Shown here: positions 16,851-25,702 of the stretch, one piece after another | Layout of the letters: every line of letters starts with the position of its first letter | How positions within the stretch are numbered: position 1 is the first letter of the stretch | Assembly (NCBI RefSeq): GCF_024055715.1 | Contig: NZ_JAMXMV010000002.1 | Span: 248,001 to 312,000 of the forward strand | Length of the DNA stretch: 64,000 nt | Source: Actinoallomurus soli | GTDB lineage: Bacteria; Actinomycetota; Actinomycetes; Streptosporangiales; Streptosporangiaceae | Reading direction: 5' to 3' | The notes under the pieces: model-generated | What the model was told of the DNA's origin: nothing | The model's input: only the letters and a program-made list of their open reading frames with translations | Database searches by the model: none | Made by a program: the position numbers and the translations under genes

Positions 16851-18456
16851 GCAGCGGCGCGGCGACAGGACGGGTGGCTCCGGCGTAATCCGGACGGAAC
16901 GCCGGAGAGATCCGCACCCGCGCGCCGGTGAACGGCGCCTCCACCATCTGCCCGTTTCCGATGTAGATCCCGACGTGATGGATCGTGCTCGGGTCGGCGG
17001 GATTGTGCGCGAAGAAGACCAGGTCCCCTGGGCGCAGTTCACCGCGTGACGGGTGCGGGCCGGCGTTGTACTGCGCGGTCGCGTAGTGGACCAGCCGCAC
17101 CCCGGCCTTCCCCCAGGCGTAGGTCACCAGGCCCGAGCAGTCGAACCCCACCGTGCCCGCCCCCTGCGCGATCCCCCGGGTCGGCCCGGTCTCGTTCCCT
17201 CCGCCCCAGGAGTACGGCGTGCCGAGCCACTTCAACGCGGCGGTCGCGGCGACAGAGCCGAGGTCGGAGCCGCGCGCGAGCCCACGGACGAGCGCCCGGT
17301 CACCGGCGCCGAGCCGCGTCCCGGCGAGCGCGACCTGATGCGACGAGGCCCCGGCCGGCATGATCTGACGCGGCGAGGTCCCGCCGGGCACCTCCTGAGG
17401 AAGCGAGCTCCCGGCGAGCGCGGCCTGACGAGGCGAGGTCCCGGTCGGCACCACCTGATGCGACGAGGCTTCGCCGGGCACCCCGGCGTGGAGCGACGTT
17501 CCGGCGGGCACGCCCTGCTGCGGCGAGGTTCCGGTGGGCACGACCTGGTGGGACGAGACGGTCCGCTCGGGTCCGACGCCCGCGACGCGGGCCTGGTCCA
17601 GGGCCGCGGTCCGGGCCTCTTCGAGGGCCGCGACGCTCGTCCGGGCGGCCTCCAGCTCGGCGATCAGCGCGGCCTTCCGCTGCTGGATCCGTTGTACCGC
17701 CTCCTGCTGGCGCGTCACCGCCTCGACGGCCGCCTGCCGGGCGTCGGCGGCGCTGCGTACGGCCTCCTCCTGGGCCGCGAGCGCTTCGCGCGCCTGGAGT
17801 TCGGAGACGTCCGCGGCGGTCTGGGCCGCGGCCTCCCGCTGGAGCAGGGCGCGTCTGCGATCGGCCGGTCCCTGCGCCGTCGCCCGCGTGCCGGACCCGG
17901 CGGGTCCTCCCGCACCGCCCGAAGCGGCACGTCCTCCGGCACCGCCGGAAGCGGTGGATCCTCCCGCACCGCCCGAAGCGGCACGTCCTCCCGCACCGCC
18001 CGAAGCGATTGCCACGGGCGGCGGGCCGCCCTGGCCGTGGTGGGCGCCGACCGCCATCCTCGCCACGTCGTCCCGTACCTGCGCGAGCCGGCGCCGCGCC
18101 TGCGCCGACCGCCGCGCCGCCGCCTTGTACGCCGCCTTCGCCTGGTCGAGCTTGACGCGCTCGGCGTTGTAGCGCTCGACGGCGCTCTCCGCCTGGTCGC
18201 CGAGGTCGCCCAGCAGCCCGTCGGCCTGGGCGAGTTCGGCGTTGATACGTCCGACGCGGACGGCCTGCGCGCGCACCCGCTCCCTGCCCCGCGCGACGTC
18301 CCGCGCGGTGGGTCCGGTGTCCGCGCCCGGCGCGGGCCGAGCCCCCGGAGCGGCCCCCGCGAGGACCTCGGCGCCGGCCGGGCCGGCGGCCTGACCGGCG
18401 ATCGCGCACGTCGCGACCACCACGGCGCCGAGCCGGCGCCGGACAACAGCTGACAC
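16822..18456 (-). CDS. secreted NlpC/P60 peptidoglycan hydrolase with coiled coil and decapeptide repeats
   Basis: The 544-residue product starts at GTG 18456 behind GAGGGGG. A twin-Arg-rich signal peptide spans residues 1-29. Next are a coiled coil (about 52-135), a Gly/Ala linker of four 9-residue repeats (151-186), a second coiled coil (195-292), eight decapeptide repeats (301-380) and the NlpC/P60 domain (398-530). Catalytic Cys440 is in [13 protein letters not shown] and His494 is in [16 protein letters not shown]. The architecture is that of RipA-like cell-separation endopeptidases, with coiled coils that dock regulators or keep the enzyme inactive. The 3' end overlaps convergent ppa by 29 bp. 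The decapeptide linker is unusual. Confidence 0.92.
   Translation of the reverse strand: MSAVVRRRLGAVVVATCAIAGQAAGPAGAEVLAGAAPGARPAPGADTGPTARDVARGRERVRAQAVRVGRINAELAQADGLLGDLGDQAESAVERYNAERVKLDQAKAAYKAAARRSAQARRRLAQVRDDVARMAVGAHHGQGGPPPVAIASGGAGGRAASGGAGGSTASGGAGGRAASGGAGGPAGSGTRATAQGPADRRRALLQREAAAQTAADVSELQAREALAAQEEAVRSAADARQAAVEAVTRQQEAVQRIQQRKAALIAELEAARTSVAALEEARTAALDQARVAGVGPERTVSSHQVVPTGTSPQQGVPAGTSLHAGVPGEASSHQVVPTGTSPRQAALAGSSLPQEVPGGTSPRQIMPAGASSHQVALAGTRLGAGDRALVRGLARGSDLGSVAATAALKWLGTPYSWGGGNETGPTRGIAQGAGTVGFDCSGLVTYAWGKAGVRLVHYATAQYNAGPHPSRGELRPGDLVFFAHNPADPSTIHHVGIYIGNGQMVEAPFTGARVRISPAFRPDYAGATRPVAAPLLSDRAAPRA
17317..17556 (-). repeat. eight 30-bp in-frame repeats (decapeptides)
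   Basis: Residues 301-380 of the NlpC/P60 protein form eight consecutive 10-residue units. The consensus is S-[SP]-x-Q-x-[VA]-P-A-G-T; the unit [10 protein letters not shown] occurs twice unchanged. The DNA period is 30 bp with moderate divergence between copies. Confidence 0.9.
17899..18006 (-). repeat. four 27-bp in-frame repeats (ASGGAGG nonapeptides)
   Basis: Residues 151-186 of the NlpC/P60 protein are four units of ASGGAGG plus two variable residues (RA, ST, RA, PA). Three of the copies are nearly identical in DNA (for example CACCGCCCGAAGCGGCACG). They form a flexible linker between the two coiled coils. Confidence 0.88.
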
Positions 18457-18609
18457 AGTGCCCCCTCGGACCCCGTTTCCTCGTGAGCGATCTGTCACTC
18501 AGTTAGCCCCATGAGTCACAAGGGAAACACCGGTCACAGTCGTGATTTCCTCAGGAGGCGGGAGGCGCCGGCCGGTGAGCCGACCCGGAGGCCGGCGCGT
18601 ATCAGCCCG

Positions 18610-19266
18610 TCAGGCGCATCTCAGGAGGCGGCCGATCCATGGCCGGACGGCCGACTTGGGCGGCAGCGGACCCCGGGGGTACGTGAAGATCGGTACCTCG
18701 TCCCCGTGGCCGGCCCGCAGCTCGGCCGCCTTGCACCAGTCGGCCGGGGTGCGGGTCGCGGCCCAGGCCAGCGCGAGCGCCTGGCGCACCTCGGGGACGC
18801 GGTCCCACAGCTGCAGCAGCGTCACGGTCGCGTGCGCGGCGGCGTACCCGTCGTCGGGATAGGCGCGGCTGGCGAAGAACGGGGCGGTCACCCTGCCGCC
18901 GTGCGCGGTGGACAGCGCCCACGTCCAGTTGGCGACGACCAGCTCACGGACCGGATCGGCGAGCCGCTCGGCCGCGCCGTACATCCGCTCCTGGCGGCGG
19001 CCCGTGAGCCGGTGGGTGTCGAGCAGCCAGTCGATGTCGGCGGGGGCGTCGCCCTCGGCGAGCCAGGCCAGCACGGTCAGGCCGCGCGCCGACTGCAGGC
19101 GGCACAGCTCGGCGACCTCGCGGCGCATCCGGGCGCCCGGCTGCAGCCACTGCGGCCACGGCGCCCGCTGGATCCGCTCGACGACGTCCGCCAGCCGGGG
19201 CGGGACGGCGAGCGGCGCGACCAGGTCACCCCGCAGGTCGCCGGCGCGGACGGTGTACGCCGCCAT
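18610..19266 (-). CDS. conserved protein coupled to the ECF sigma fusion gene
   Basis: The product has 218 residues. ATG at 19266 shares one base with the stop of the sigma-factor gene (TGATG), so the two are translationally coupled. It is helical and soluble, with Trp-rich patches (APWPQWLQPGARMRREVAELCRLQ, VVANWTWALSTAHGG, RTPADWCKAAELRAGHGDEVPIF) and no signal peptide or membrane helix. I recognise no family. The coupling suggests a partner of the fused sigma factor, such as an inhibitor, co-activator or effector. Confidence 0.75.
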   Translation of the reverse strand: MAAYTVRAGDLRGDLVAPLAVPPRLADVVERIQRAPWPQWLQPGARMRREVAELCRLQSARGLTVLAWLAEGDAPADIDWLLDTHRLTGRRQERMYGAAERLADPVRELVVANWTWALSTAHGGRVTAPFFASRAYPDDGYAAAHATVTLLQLWDRVPEVRQALALAWAATRTPADWCKAAELRAGHGDEVPIFTYPRGPLPPKSAVRPWIGRLLRCA

Positions 19267-20960
19267 CAGGGGCTCCCCGGCGCGGACGGTGCGGGGTTCC
19301 CGGCCGGGTCGGGTCGACGGTCGCCGGTGTGACGCTCCCCGGACCGCCGGTCCTCGGACTGTGGTTCGGGCGCGGGACGTCGTTCCGGCGGGCCGGACTG
19401 CGAGGAGGGCGGGGTGCTCGGCGGCGGGTCCGACGGTCGGCCGGACGGCGGCGGCGAGGACGGTGGAGCCGGGGTCGACGGCGGCGGTGACGTGGGCTCC
19501 GTCGGGGTGGACGGCGGCGACGGTGTGGAGGGGGGCGATGACGGTGGCGGAGCCGGTCGCGTCGGCGGGGAGGACGGAGGCGGGGCGGACGGGCCGCTCC
19601 AGTCGACCACGACCCGCGCCCCACCGGGCCAGAAGGTGATCACCGCTTCGCCCGGTCCGTCGGCGGGGGCCTGAACGTGGACGATGGCGGGCACGAGGTC
19701 GGCGGGCCCTTCCGCGGGCTCGACGGTCGCCGCTCCCGTCACCGCGGCGTGCCAGCCGGCGGCTCCTCCGCCGACCGCCTGAATCCTGAGGACGCCCGTG
19801 CCGCCGGGGGCCAGGCTCAGCCGGGCGGGCACGACGTAGATCCACCCGTCGCCGGGGGCGGGCGCGAGAGGCGCCGGCTGCTCCGCCGGTGCCATGGCCG
19901 GGGCCCGGGGATCCAGCGCGAACGTCGCCGCGAGGGGCCGTCCGACCGCCGGCGGCGCGACCAGGCCCGGGCTGGGCACGCGCGCGCGTGGCGGGGAGGC
20001 TCCACCGGCGACGGCGGGAGTGTGGCGGGTGTCCCGGCCGATCCACGGGAAGACGGCCGCGATCCCGACCGCGGTGACGACGGCGCCGGCCGCCGCGGCC
20101 AGGCCCCGCGGCCATCGTGCGTCACGGACGGGCCGGTGTACGCGCCCCGGCCCGTGCTGCCGGGGGAAGCCCCGGGCCCCGAAGCCGCGCAGGCGTGCGG
20201 CGGCGAACAGCCGGTAGCCGGCCAGCCGCGGGTCGGTGAAGCAGCCCGTGATCTGCCGGCGCAGGAAGTCGGGCGGGACGGCGTGCGGCAGCAGGGCGCA
20301 GACCTTGGCGGCGGAGATCGTGCGCGGCAGGTGGGCGGCGCAGACGTCACACGCGATCCCGTGGCTCACGAGGGCCTCGCGCACGTCGTCGCCGAGCTCC
20401 CCGCGGCGGTGGCGCTGGATCGCCGCCCGGCCGTCGCACTCGAACGCGTCCTCGTGGGCGAGGATCTCTGCGATGACGGCCGCCTCCAGCAGCTCACGCG
20501 CCTGCGCGAGGAGGTCCGCCACCTCGCGGGCCGGCAGGCCGACGATGCCGGCGAGGTCGGACGGTCCGAGGGAGTGGCGGTGGTGCAGGTCGAGGAGCTC
20601 CTGGCTGAGCGCCGGCAGGCCGGTGACCGCCCGCCAGGCGATCACGCGCAGGTCGACGTCGTCCTGGTCGTGGCGGGCGACGGGGAGGTCCGGGTGCAGC
20701 GCCCCGGGCGGCCGCCGCCGGCGGCACTCGATCCGCGCGAGGGCGTACAGCCACGGCCCGAACCGCTCGGGGGCGCGCAGCTCGCCGATGTGGGCCTCGG
20801 CGGCGAGCAGCGCGTCGCGGAGGGCCAGCTGCGCCGTCTCGCGGGTGCGCAGCTGGAACCAGCAGTAGTCGTAGAGGCGATCGGCGTAGGCGTCGTACAC
20901 CGCGCCGACCGCGCCGGGATCGCCCGACCGCAGACCATCGACCAGGAGGCGGTCTTCCAT
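19266..20960 (-). CDS. ECF sigma factor fused to zinc anti-sigma-like motif, TM anchor and proline-rich tail
   Basis: The 564-residue product has four parts. Residues 1-75 are a sigma-70 region 2 (GAVYDAYADRLYDYCWFQL). Residues 110-170 are a region 4 (LPALSQELLDLHHRHSLGPSDLAGIVGLP). Residues 200-207 hold HGIACDVC, an H-x3-C-x2-C zinc anti-sigma motif. Residues 287-307 are a membrane helix. The outside part is a beta-rich domain (about 330-430) and then about 130 residues of Pro/Ser/Thr-rich repeats. The protein therefore carries sigma, a likely self-inhibitory region and an envelope sensor in one chain. ATG at 20960 has TACCTT 6 nt upstream, consistent with a leaderless mRNA; an upstream in-frame start at 20996 is less likely. 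The partner gene at 18610 is coupled. Confidence 0.85.
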   Translation of the reverse strand: MEDRLLVDGLRSGDPGAVGAVYDAYADRLYDYCWFQLRTRETAQLALRDALLAAEAHIGELRAPERFGPWLYALARIECRRRRPPGALHPDLPVARHDQDDVDLRVIAWRAVTGLPALSQELLDLHHRHSLGPSDLAGIVGLPAREVADLLAQARELLEAAVIAEILAHEDAFECDGRAAIQRHRRGELGDDVREALVSHGIACDVCAAHLPRTISAAKVCALLPHAVPPDFLRRQITGCFTDPRLAGYRLFAAARLRGFGARGFPRQHGPGRVHRPVRDARWPRGLAAAAGAVVTAVGIAAVFPWIGRDTRHTPAVAGGASPPRARVPSPGLVAPPAVGRPLAATFALDPRAPAMAPAEQPAPLAPAPGDGWIYVVPARLSLAPGGTGVLRIQAVGGGAAGWHAAVTGAATVEPAEGPADLVPAIVHVQAPADGPGEAVITFWPGGARVVVDWSGPSAPPPSSPPTRPAPPPSSPPSTPSPPSTPTEPTSPPPSTPAPPSSPPPSGRPSDPPPSTPPSSQSGPPERRPAPEPQSEDRRSGERHTGDRRPDPAGNPAPSAPGSP

Positions 20961-20966
20961 GCCGCG

Positions 20967-20972
20967 AAGGTA
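20967..20972 (-). promoter_or_regulatory. -10 element, leaderless start of the sigma-fusion gene
   Basis: Read on the minus strand, TACCTT ends 6 nt before ATG 20960, and no ribosome site is visible. The rest of 20973-21185 is a moderately AT-richer spacer with no gene. Confidence 0.45.
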
Positions 20973-21185
20973 AAGCCTTTTCCGCCTCGCATTCAACTGT
21001 TTCCCGCGGCCCTTGCGTAGATAATTCGTCCGCGCGAGATAAACGATCTCCGTTCGGCGGAATTCTAGGCGGGAATTTCGGATTTAAGCGATTCGCTGGG
21101 AGAAGCCACCGCAGGTGCTTCACCACAGTCCCATACGACTTGAACAGCGCGAACGACCTCAGACCACGCCCGTCCGGCCGAGGCC

Positions 21186-22247
21186 TCAGCCGGTGACGCG
21201 CGAAATCCCGGCCATGGCACAACCGGCCTCCAGCTCGGACAGCCCAAAAGCCGCAACCGGCCCAAGAGCGCCCGTTTCCGTCATTCCGCTGGCGGCCTGA
21301 CGGGCGCCCCAGGCGACGATTCCGGCCGTGAAATCGTACGGGTCGCCGCCCGAGAGATGGACCTCCGTCAGCAGGCCGCCCTGCGCGTCATAGGCGGCGG
21401 CGACGATCCGCGACGTCAGCGTGCCCTTGCCGGCCCGGCGGCGGGCCAGGCGGGCCAGCCCGCGCCCGCAGAAGCCGATCGTTGCGGCGGCGGCACGGCC
21501 GCGCGGCAGCCGGGCGGCGATCCGCGAGGCCGCGCCGAACCAGCCGAGGTAGACGTTGACCTCGCGCAGCCCGGGATGGGAGGCCGGCAGCGTGAAGTGC
21601 TCGGACCCTCCGATGGACATGCCGGCACGCGAGCGGCCGGCCATCTCGAAGTCCCGCACCCGGCACCGCGGCTCGTCCACGACGCCGTCCTGGTAGGTGT
21701 ACATCCGCGTGGCGAGCAGGCCCGGCGCCGACGCGAGGGTGCCGGCGGACAGGCCGCGCACGAGTGATCCGCCGCCGAGGAAGTAGCCGACGTCGACCCG
21801 CGCGGCGTCCTCGCCGACCCGGTCGAGGGCCAGCGCGCAGGCGAGGTTGCCGGGCACGTGGTGGTAACCGAACGCGGGGAGCAGGGCGGAGCTCGCCTTG
21901 GCGCCGTACTCGTCGAACACCTCACGGACGAATCGCGGCTCCCCCGCGGTGTCGAGGTAGTACGCCCCCGCGTCGACCGCCGCGGCGAGGGCCGCGTGGC
22001 CGTGCCGCAGGAACGGTCCGACCGTGGAGACGAGCACGTCGTCGCGTTCGACGAGGGAGCGGACCGTCCACGGGTAGTCGGCGTCCGCGTACGCCGTCTC
22101 CAGGCCGCCCAGCTCGGCGGCCAGCGCCGCCAGGGCGTTGGCGTTCCGCCCGGCGAGGACGGGGCGTACTCCCTGGTCGACGAGGGCCCGGGCGGTCAGG
22201 GCGCCGGTGTAGCCGGTCGCGCCGAAGATCACGATGCGCCCCTCCAT
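21186..22247 (-). CDS. saccharopine dehydrogenase-like NAD(P)-binding oxidoreductase
   Basis: The 353-residue product opens with a Rossmann motif IVIFGATGYTGALTARAL, then ADADYPWTVRSLVERDDVLVSTVGPF, typical of the saccharopine dehydrogenase NADP-binding family and of mycobacterial trans-acting enoyl reductases. The C-terminal half (GGSEHFTLPASHPGLREVNVYLGWFG and the VHLSGGDPYDFTAGIVAW stretch) matches the same uncharacterised actinobacterial branch. Lysine biosynthesis is unlikely. The substrate is unknown. GGGGAGG lies 5 nt before ATG 22247. Confidence 0.82.
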   Translation of the reverse strand: MEGRIVIFGATGYTGALTARALVDQGVRPVLAGRNANALAALAAELGGLETAYADADYPWTVRSLVERDDVLVSTVGPFLRHGHAALAAAVDAGAYYLDTAGEPRFVREVFDEYGAKASSALLPAFGYHHVPGNLACALALDRVGEDAARVDVGYFLGGGSLVRGLSAGTLASAPGLLATRMYTYQDGVVDEPRCRVRDFEMAGRSRAGMSIGGSEHFTLPASHPGLREVNVYLGWFGAASRIAARLPRGRAAAATIGFCGRGLARLARRRAGKGTLTSRIVAAAYDAQGGLLTEVHLSGGDPYDFTAGIVAWGARQAASGMTETGALGPVAAFGLSELEAGCAMAGISRVTG

Positions 22248-22326
22248 GCGACCTCCCCGGCTGCGAAAAGATGTTCGGCTGTCGCGCTGAGCGTACTAAT
22301 CCGTCACCAAGGGTGCTGGTTTTTCG

Positions 22327-23055
22327 TCATATGTCGATCATCGGGGGAAGAATGCGTTCCGCAGCGGCAGCGATCGCCGCGACCTCGGCGGTGGTGAACA
22401 GCACGGGCTGGCGCTCGATGAGGCGGTTCACGCGGTCGGCCCGGTGCAGCAGCACTCCTTCGTGGACGATCCCGCCACGCGGCAGCCGGCCGCCGTGTAC
22501 GGCGATCACCGCTGAGATCTCGACCTCGTGGCCGGTCTCGGCGGCGAGGCGGTCCGCGACCGCCGCGGCGGCTCGGCGGGTCCGGGCGTGCAGGCGCGTC
22601 AGCGGCCGGGGCCCGGCCCACAGCCGGCCGTCCGCCCGCAGCCGGGTGAGCGGCGGCCACCGCCGTGAGGAGATCGCGTACACGCCGGTGTGGCCGACGA
22701 CCAGGTGGTCGAGGTTCTCGCGGAAGCCGCCGGGGAGCGCCCGGTCGTGCAGCACGTGGAAGTACGCGGGGTCGAGCCGGGACAGCCGCCGGCCCGTCCG
22801 CCGCTCGGCGGCCGCGCCCCTTCGCCAGTCGGTCAGCGCGCCCGGCCGGACGCGGAAGAAGAGGAGCTGCGCGACCAGCAGCCCCACGCCGACCGCCAGC
22901 CCGGGCGCCCAGCCGAACAGCCCGGCGGTCATGGAACCGGCGACCCCGGAGATCACGAGCCGCGCGACGGCCCGCTCCTGGCGCCGTTCCGCGCGCAGCG
23001 CGCGGTACCTCGCCTGCGCCGACGCGCCGGCCATGGACGCAGCTCGTCCGGACAC
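22327..23055 (-). CDS. NERD domain membrane protein
   Basis: The 242-residue product has two membrane helices at about residues 36-80. They are followed by a nuclease-related (NERD) domain: GAAAERRTGRRLSRL, FHVLHDRALPGGFRENLDHLVVGHTGVYAISSRRWP and a conserved Trp-Ala-Gly-Pro stretch. The central Asp-His-Leu-Val-Val-Gly core is the family hallmark. The role is unproven; a nuclease-like or DNA-processing function is assumed for the family. GTG at 23055 is chosen because GAGGAGG lies 5 nt upstream; the frame is open to ATG 23127. Confidence 0.75.
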   Translation of the reverse strand: MSGRAASMAGASAQARYRALRAERRQERAVARLVISGVAGSMTAGLFGWAPGLAVGVGLLVAQLLFFRVRPGALTDWRRGAAAERRTGRRLSRLDPAYFHVLHDRALPGGFRENLDHLVVGHTGVYAISSRRWPPLTRLRADGRLWAGPRPLTRLHARTRRAAAAVADRLAAETGHEVEISAVIAVHGGRLPRGGIVHEGVLLHRADRVNRLIERQPVLFTTAEVAAIAAAAERILPPMIDI

Positions 23056-23281
23056 GGCAGTCCTCCTCATCGAAGAGGGTGCTGCGCGGACGCCGTCGCC
23101 TTCAAGGCACTTGAACGGCCTGTTCAAGTGGCTTGACGAAGTGCCGACCGATCCGGCCGCCCGGACCGCCGAGACCTTCCGTCGCGGGAGCGGCGGAGAT
23201 CCTCGGCGGAAGTCCTCAGAACAGCGGGATGAGCGCCGCGATCAGGCCGAGGACGCTCGGCCCGGGATCAGCGGGCCGTGC

Positions 23282-24343
23282 TCACCGGTCGGCCGCCCCC
23301 TCGGCGGCGCGGAGGCGGCGGGCGAGGCCGCGGTTGATGGTGTGGGCCCAGAGGGGACCGCCGTAGATCAGGCCGGTGTACGCCTGGACGAGCGTCGCCC
23401 CGGCGCGCAGACGCTCCCAGGCGTCGTCCGCGGTCTCGACGCCGCCGACGGAGATGAGCACGAGACGGTCGCCGGCGCGGTCGCGCAGCCGCCGCAGCAC
23501 CTCCACGGACCGCCGTTTCAGCGGTGCCCCGGACAGGCCGCCCGCGCCCGCCGCCTCGACCTCGGCCGGGTCGGTGGCCAGCCCCTCGCGGGAGATCGTG
23601 GTGTTGGTGGCGATGACGCCGTCGAGGCCGAGTTCGAGCGCGAGGTCGGCGATCGCGTCCACGTCCGCGTCGGCGAGGTCCGGGGCGATCTTCACGAGCA
23701 GCGGCACCCGCCGGTCGGTGGCCCGGTCGGCGGCCTCCCGTACGGCGGTGAGCAGCGGCCGGAGGTGCTCGACGGCCTGGAGGTCGCGCAGACCGGGGGT
23801 GTTCGGGGAGCTGACGTTGACGACGAGGTAGTCGGCGAGCGCGGCGAGCGCCTCGGTGCTCGCGACGTAGTCCGCGACCGCCTCGGCCTCCGGCACGACC
23901 TTGGTCTTGCCGATGTTCACGCCGACGATGACGTTCCGGCGTCCCCGGAGGCGGGCGGCCGCGGCCCGTGCGCCGTGGTTGTTGAAGCCCATCCGGTTGA
24001 CGATCGCCCGGTCCCGTACGAGGCGGAACAGCCGGGGCCGGGGGTTGCCGGGCTGCGGGCGGGCGGTGACCGTGCCGATCTCGACGAACCCGAAGCCGAA
24101 CGCGCCCAGCGCCTCGTACGCCTCGGCGTCCTTGTCGAACCCGGCGGCGAGCCCCACGGGCCCGGGGAACTCCAGGCCGAGGGCGCGGACGCGCAGCGCC
24201 GGGTCACGCGGGGCGAAGGCGCGGCGCAGCAGTGGCAGCGCGCCGGGGACCGCGCCGAGCAGGCGCAGCAGCGCGAAGCTGATCCGGTGGGCGGTCTCGG
24301 CCGGCAGGCGGCGCAGGAGCAGCGAGAACACGAGTCGATACAT
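23282..24343 (-). CDS. pyrD: dihydroorotate dehydrogenase (quinone), class 2
   Basis: The membrane-associated flavoenzyme oxidises dihydroorotate to orotate with quinone in pyrimidine synthesis. The 353-residue product has the N-terminal membrane-binding helices ([19 protein letters not shown]), then [40 protein letters not shown], the active-site loop [42 protein letters not shown] and [15 protein letters not shown]. The length and the N-terminal extension mark class 2. It is divergent from the aminotransferase gene. Confidence 0.96.
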   Translation of the reverse strand: MYRLVFSLLLRRLPAETAHRISFALLRLLGAVPGALPLLRRAFAPRDPALRVRALGLEFPGPVGLAAGFDKDAEAYEALGAFGFGFVEIGTVTARPQPGNPRPRLFRLVRDRAIVNRMGFNNHGARAAAARLRGRRNVIVGVNIGKTKVVPEAEAVADYVASTEALAALADYLVVNVSSPNTPGLRDLQAVEHLRPLLTAVREAADRATDRRVPLLVKIAPDLADADVDAIADLALELGLDGVIATNTTISREGLATDPAEVEAAGAGGLSGAPLKRRSVEVLRRLRDRAGDRLVLISVGGVETADDAWERLRAGATLVQAYTGLIYGGPLWAHTINRGLARRLRAAEGAADR

Positions 24344-24417
24344 CGGGAGCGATTCTTCCAGCGCCCGCCCGCGCCGCCTGCAGCGCCACCCGCGCCGCGC
24401 CGGACGGCTCGGGTCGC

Positions 24418-24423
24418 TAGATT
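24418..24423 (+). promoter_or_regulatory. -10 element, leaderless start of the aminotransferase gene
   Basis: TAGATT is followed by 6 nt and then ATG at 24430, with no ribosome site, so transcription probably starts at the start codon. The divergent pyrD start is 75 bp away. Confidence 0.55.
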
Positions 24424-24429
24424 GTGATC

Positions 24430-25218
24430 ATGGCTCCTGTGGCCCCCATCCGCGTCGAGGTGGACGCCGGTCCGGCGACCGGGGACCGCCTGCGGCACCT
24501 CGCGCTGGTGAACTACGGCCACCTGACCGTGATGCAGGTCCGCGGCGGGCGCACCCGCGGCCTGGCCCTGCACCTCGCCCGGCTCGACGCGGCGAACCGC
24601 GAGCTGTTCGGCACGGGCCTGGACGGTGACCGGATCCGCCACCACATCCGACACGCGCTCGGCGACGACATCCCGGACGCGACGGTCCGGCTCGTCGTCT
24701 TCCGGCCGGACGACGCCGACGACGTCTCGATCATGGTGATCGTCCGCCCGCCGGGCGGGATGCCGCCCGCTCCGCAGAGCCTCCAGACGGTGGAGTACCA
24801 GCGGCCGGTCGCGCACATCAAGCACGTCGGGTCGTTCGGGCAGATCTACCACGGGGCGGCGGCCGAGCGGGCGGGCTTCGACGACGCGCTGCTGACCGCG
24901 CCCGGCGGCGTCATCTCGGAGACGTCGATCGCCAACATCGGGTTCTTCGACGGCGGCTCGGTGGTCTGGCCCGACGCTCCGCTGCTGGCGGGGATCACGA
25001 TGCAGTTGCTCGAACCCGCGCTGGCGGCTCGTGGCCTGCCCTCGCGGCGGCGCACGGTCCGGGTGGCCGACCTGCCGTCGTTCGACACGGTGTTCGTGAG
25101 CAATTCGGGAGGCGTGGCGCCGGTCGGCCGGGTCGACGACGTGACGCTCCCGATCGATCCGAAGCTGGTCGGGATTCTCTTCGAGGCGTACGAGTCCGTT
25201 CCCTGGGACGCGATCTAA
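24430..25218 (+). CDS. class IV aminotransferase
   Basis: The 262-residue PLP enzyme belongs to fold type IV (branched-chain aminotransferase, D-amino acid aminotransferase and aminodeoxychorismate lyase group). Features are HLARLDAANRELFG near residue 50, HIKHVGSFGQIYHGAAAERAGFDDALL with the candidate PLP lysine in HIKH, then the GGVISETSIANIGFFDGGSVVWP stretch and LPSFDTVFVSNSGGVAPVGRVDD. The reaction is not deducible; aminodeoxychorismate lyase is possible but there is no pabA or pabB nearby. ATG at 24430 fits a leaderless mRNA; GTG at 24424 is the alternative. Confidence 0.83.
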   Translation: MAPVAPIRVEVDAGPATGDRLRHLALVNYGHLTVMQVRGGRTRGLALHLARLDAANRELFGTGLDGDRIRHHIRHALGDDIPDATVRLVVFRPDDADDVSIMVIVRPPGGMPPAPQSLQTVEYQRPVAHIKHVGSFGQIYHGAAAERAGFDDALLTAPGGVISETSIANIGFFDGGSVVWPDAPLLAGITMQLLEPALAARGLPSRRRTVRVADLPSFDTVFVSNSGGVAPVGRVDDVTLPIDPKLVGILFEAYESVPWDAI

Positions 25219-25318
25219 CGTCGCCCTCATCCGTGAATCAGCGGATATCAAGCGCCATTTCCGTTAATGCGGTTTTCGCGGTCGTGTCGAGCAACGCCGA
25301 GTCTTTACCGCAGGAAAC

Positions 25319-25348
25319 TTGACACGGTACGCCAAGATCACCGACAGT
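25319..25348 (+). promoter_or_regulatory. candidate promoter for the 48-residue membrane peptide
   Basis: A perfect TTGACA at 25319-25324 is followed after 18 nt by GACAGT at 25343-25348. Transcription from here would give a leader of about 120 nt before ATG 25477. The spacer 25219-25318 holds nothing else I can name. Confidence 0.5.
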
Positions 25349-25433
25349 ACAGAGACCAGATCTGTCGCCGGGAGGACAGTAGGGCAATAGCCGCCACGAT
25401 CACCGCCGAGCACCATTTTCAGGCTGGTCATGG

Positions 25434-25455
25434 GACGCCCGGATGGGCGTCTTTT
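25434..25455 (+). terminator. hairpin with U-run inside the leader of the 48-residue gene
   Basis: GACGCCC (25434-25440), loop GGAT, GGGCGTC (25445-25451), then TTTT. This is a textbook intrinsic terminator shape, rare in this GC-rich window. It lies 22 nt before the ATG and downstream of a good TTGACA promoter, so it may act as an attenuator. Simple termination of the aminotransferase transcript is the alternative. Confidence 0.6.
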
Positions 25456-25476
25456 CTACTTTTCAGGGGGGACCCG

Positions 25477-25623
25477 ATGAAGTCAACAACCGCCCAGGAA
25501 GTAGGGAGGACGGTGCGGCTCGCGCTGCGCACGTGGGGCCACACGTTCCGCCTGGTCACTCTGGTGGTCGTGGTGACGTGGCTCTTCATGGCCACCGAGC
25601 GGCTCCCGCTGATCACCTGGTGA
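25477..25623 (+). CDS. 48-residue single-pass membrane peptide
   Basis: ATG at 25477 follows a GGGGGGA ribosome site. The product has a charged N-terminal helix (AQEVGRTVRLALRTWGHTFR) and one membrane helix (LVTLVVVVTWLFMAT), ending in LPLITW. I recognise no family. The leader has a promoter and a hairpin with a U-run, and another 12-bp hairpin follows the gene, so it looks like an independent transcription unit. That supports it being real despite its size. Confidence 0.6.
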   Translation: MKSTTAQEVGRTVRLALRTWGHTFRLVTLVVVVTWLFMATERLPLITW

Positions 25624-25669
25624 CGCCCGGGGCCGGGCGCCGTTCCCCGGCCCGGAACACCGCCATTCA

Positions 25670-25702
25670 CGGTCTTCCTCCTCGACGCGGGGAGGAAGAC
25701 CG
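25670..25702 (+). terminator. 12-bp stem-loop downstream of the membrane peptide gene
   Basis: CGGTCTTCCTCC (25670-25681) pairs perfectly with GGAGGAAGACCG (25691-25702) across a 9-nt loop, 46 bp after the stop codon. No U-run follows. Confidence 0.6.

Noticed and set aside
23218-23281. Readthrough or extension of pyrD: 20 in-frame codons after its TGA that end in a hydrophobic stretch
   Set aside because: There is no start codon, ribosome site or readthrough signal, and PyrD length is normal without it.
21764-24427. An 887-codon plus-strand frame across the saccharopine-like, NERD and pyrD genes
   Set aside because: It runs antisense to three recognisable genes and has Arg/Pro-rich shadow composition.
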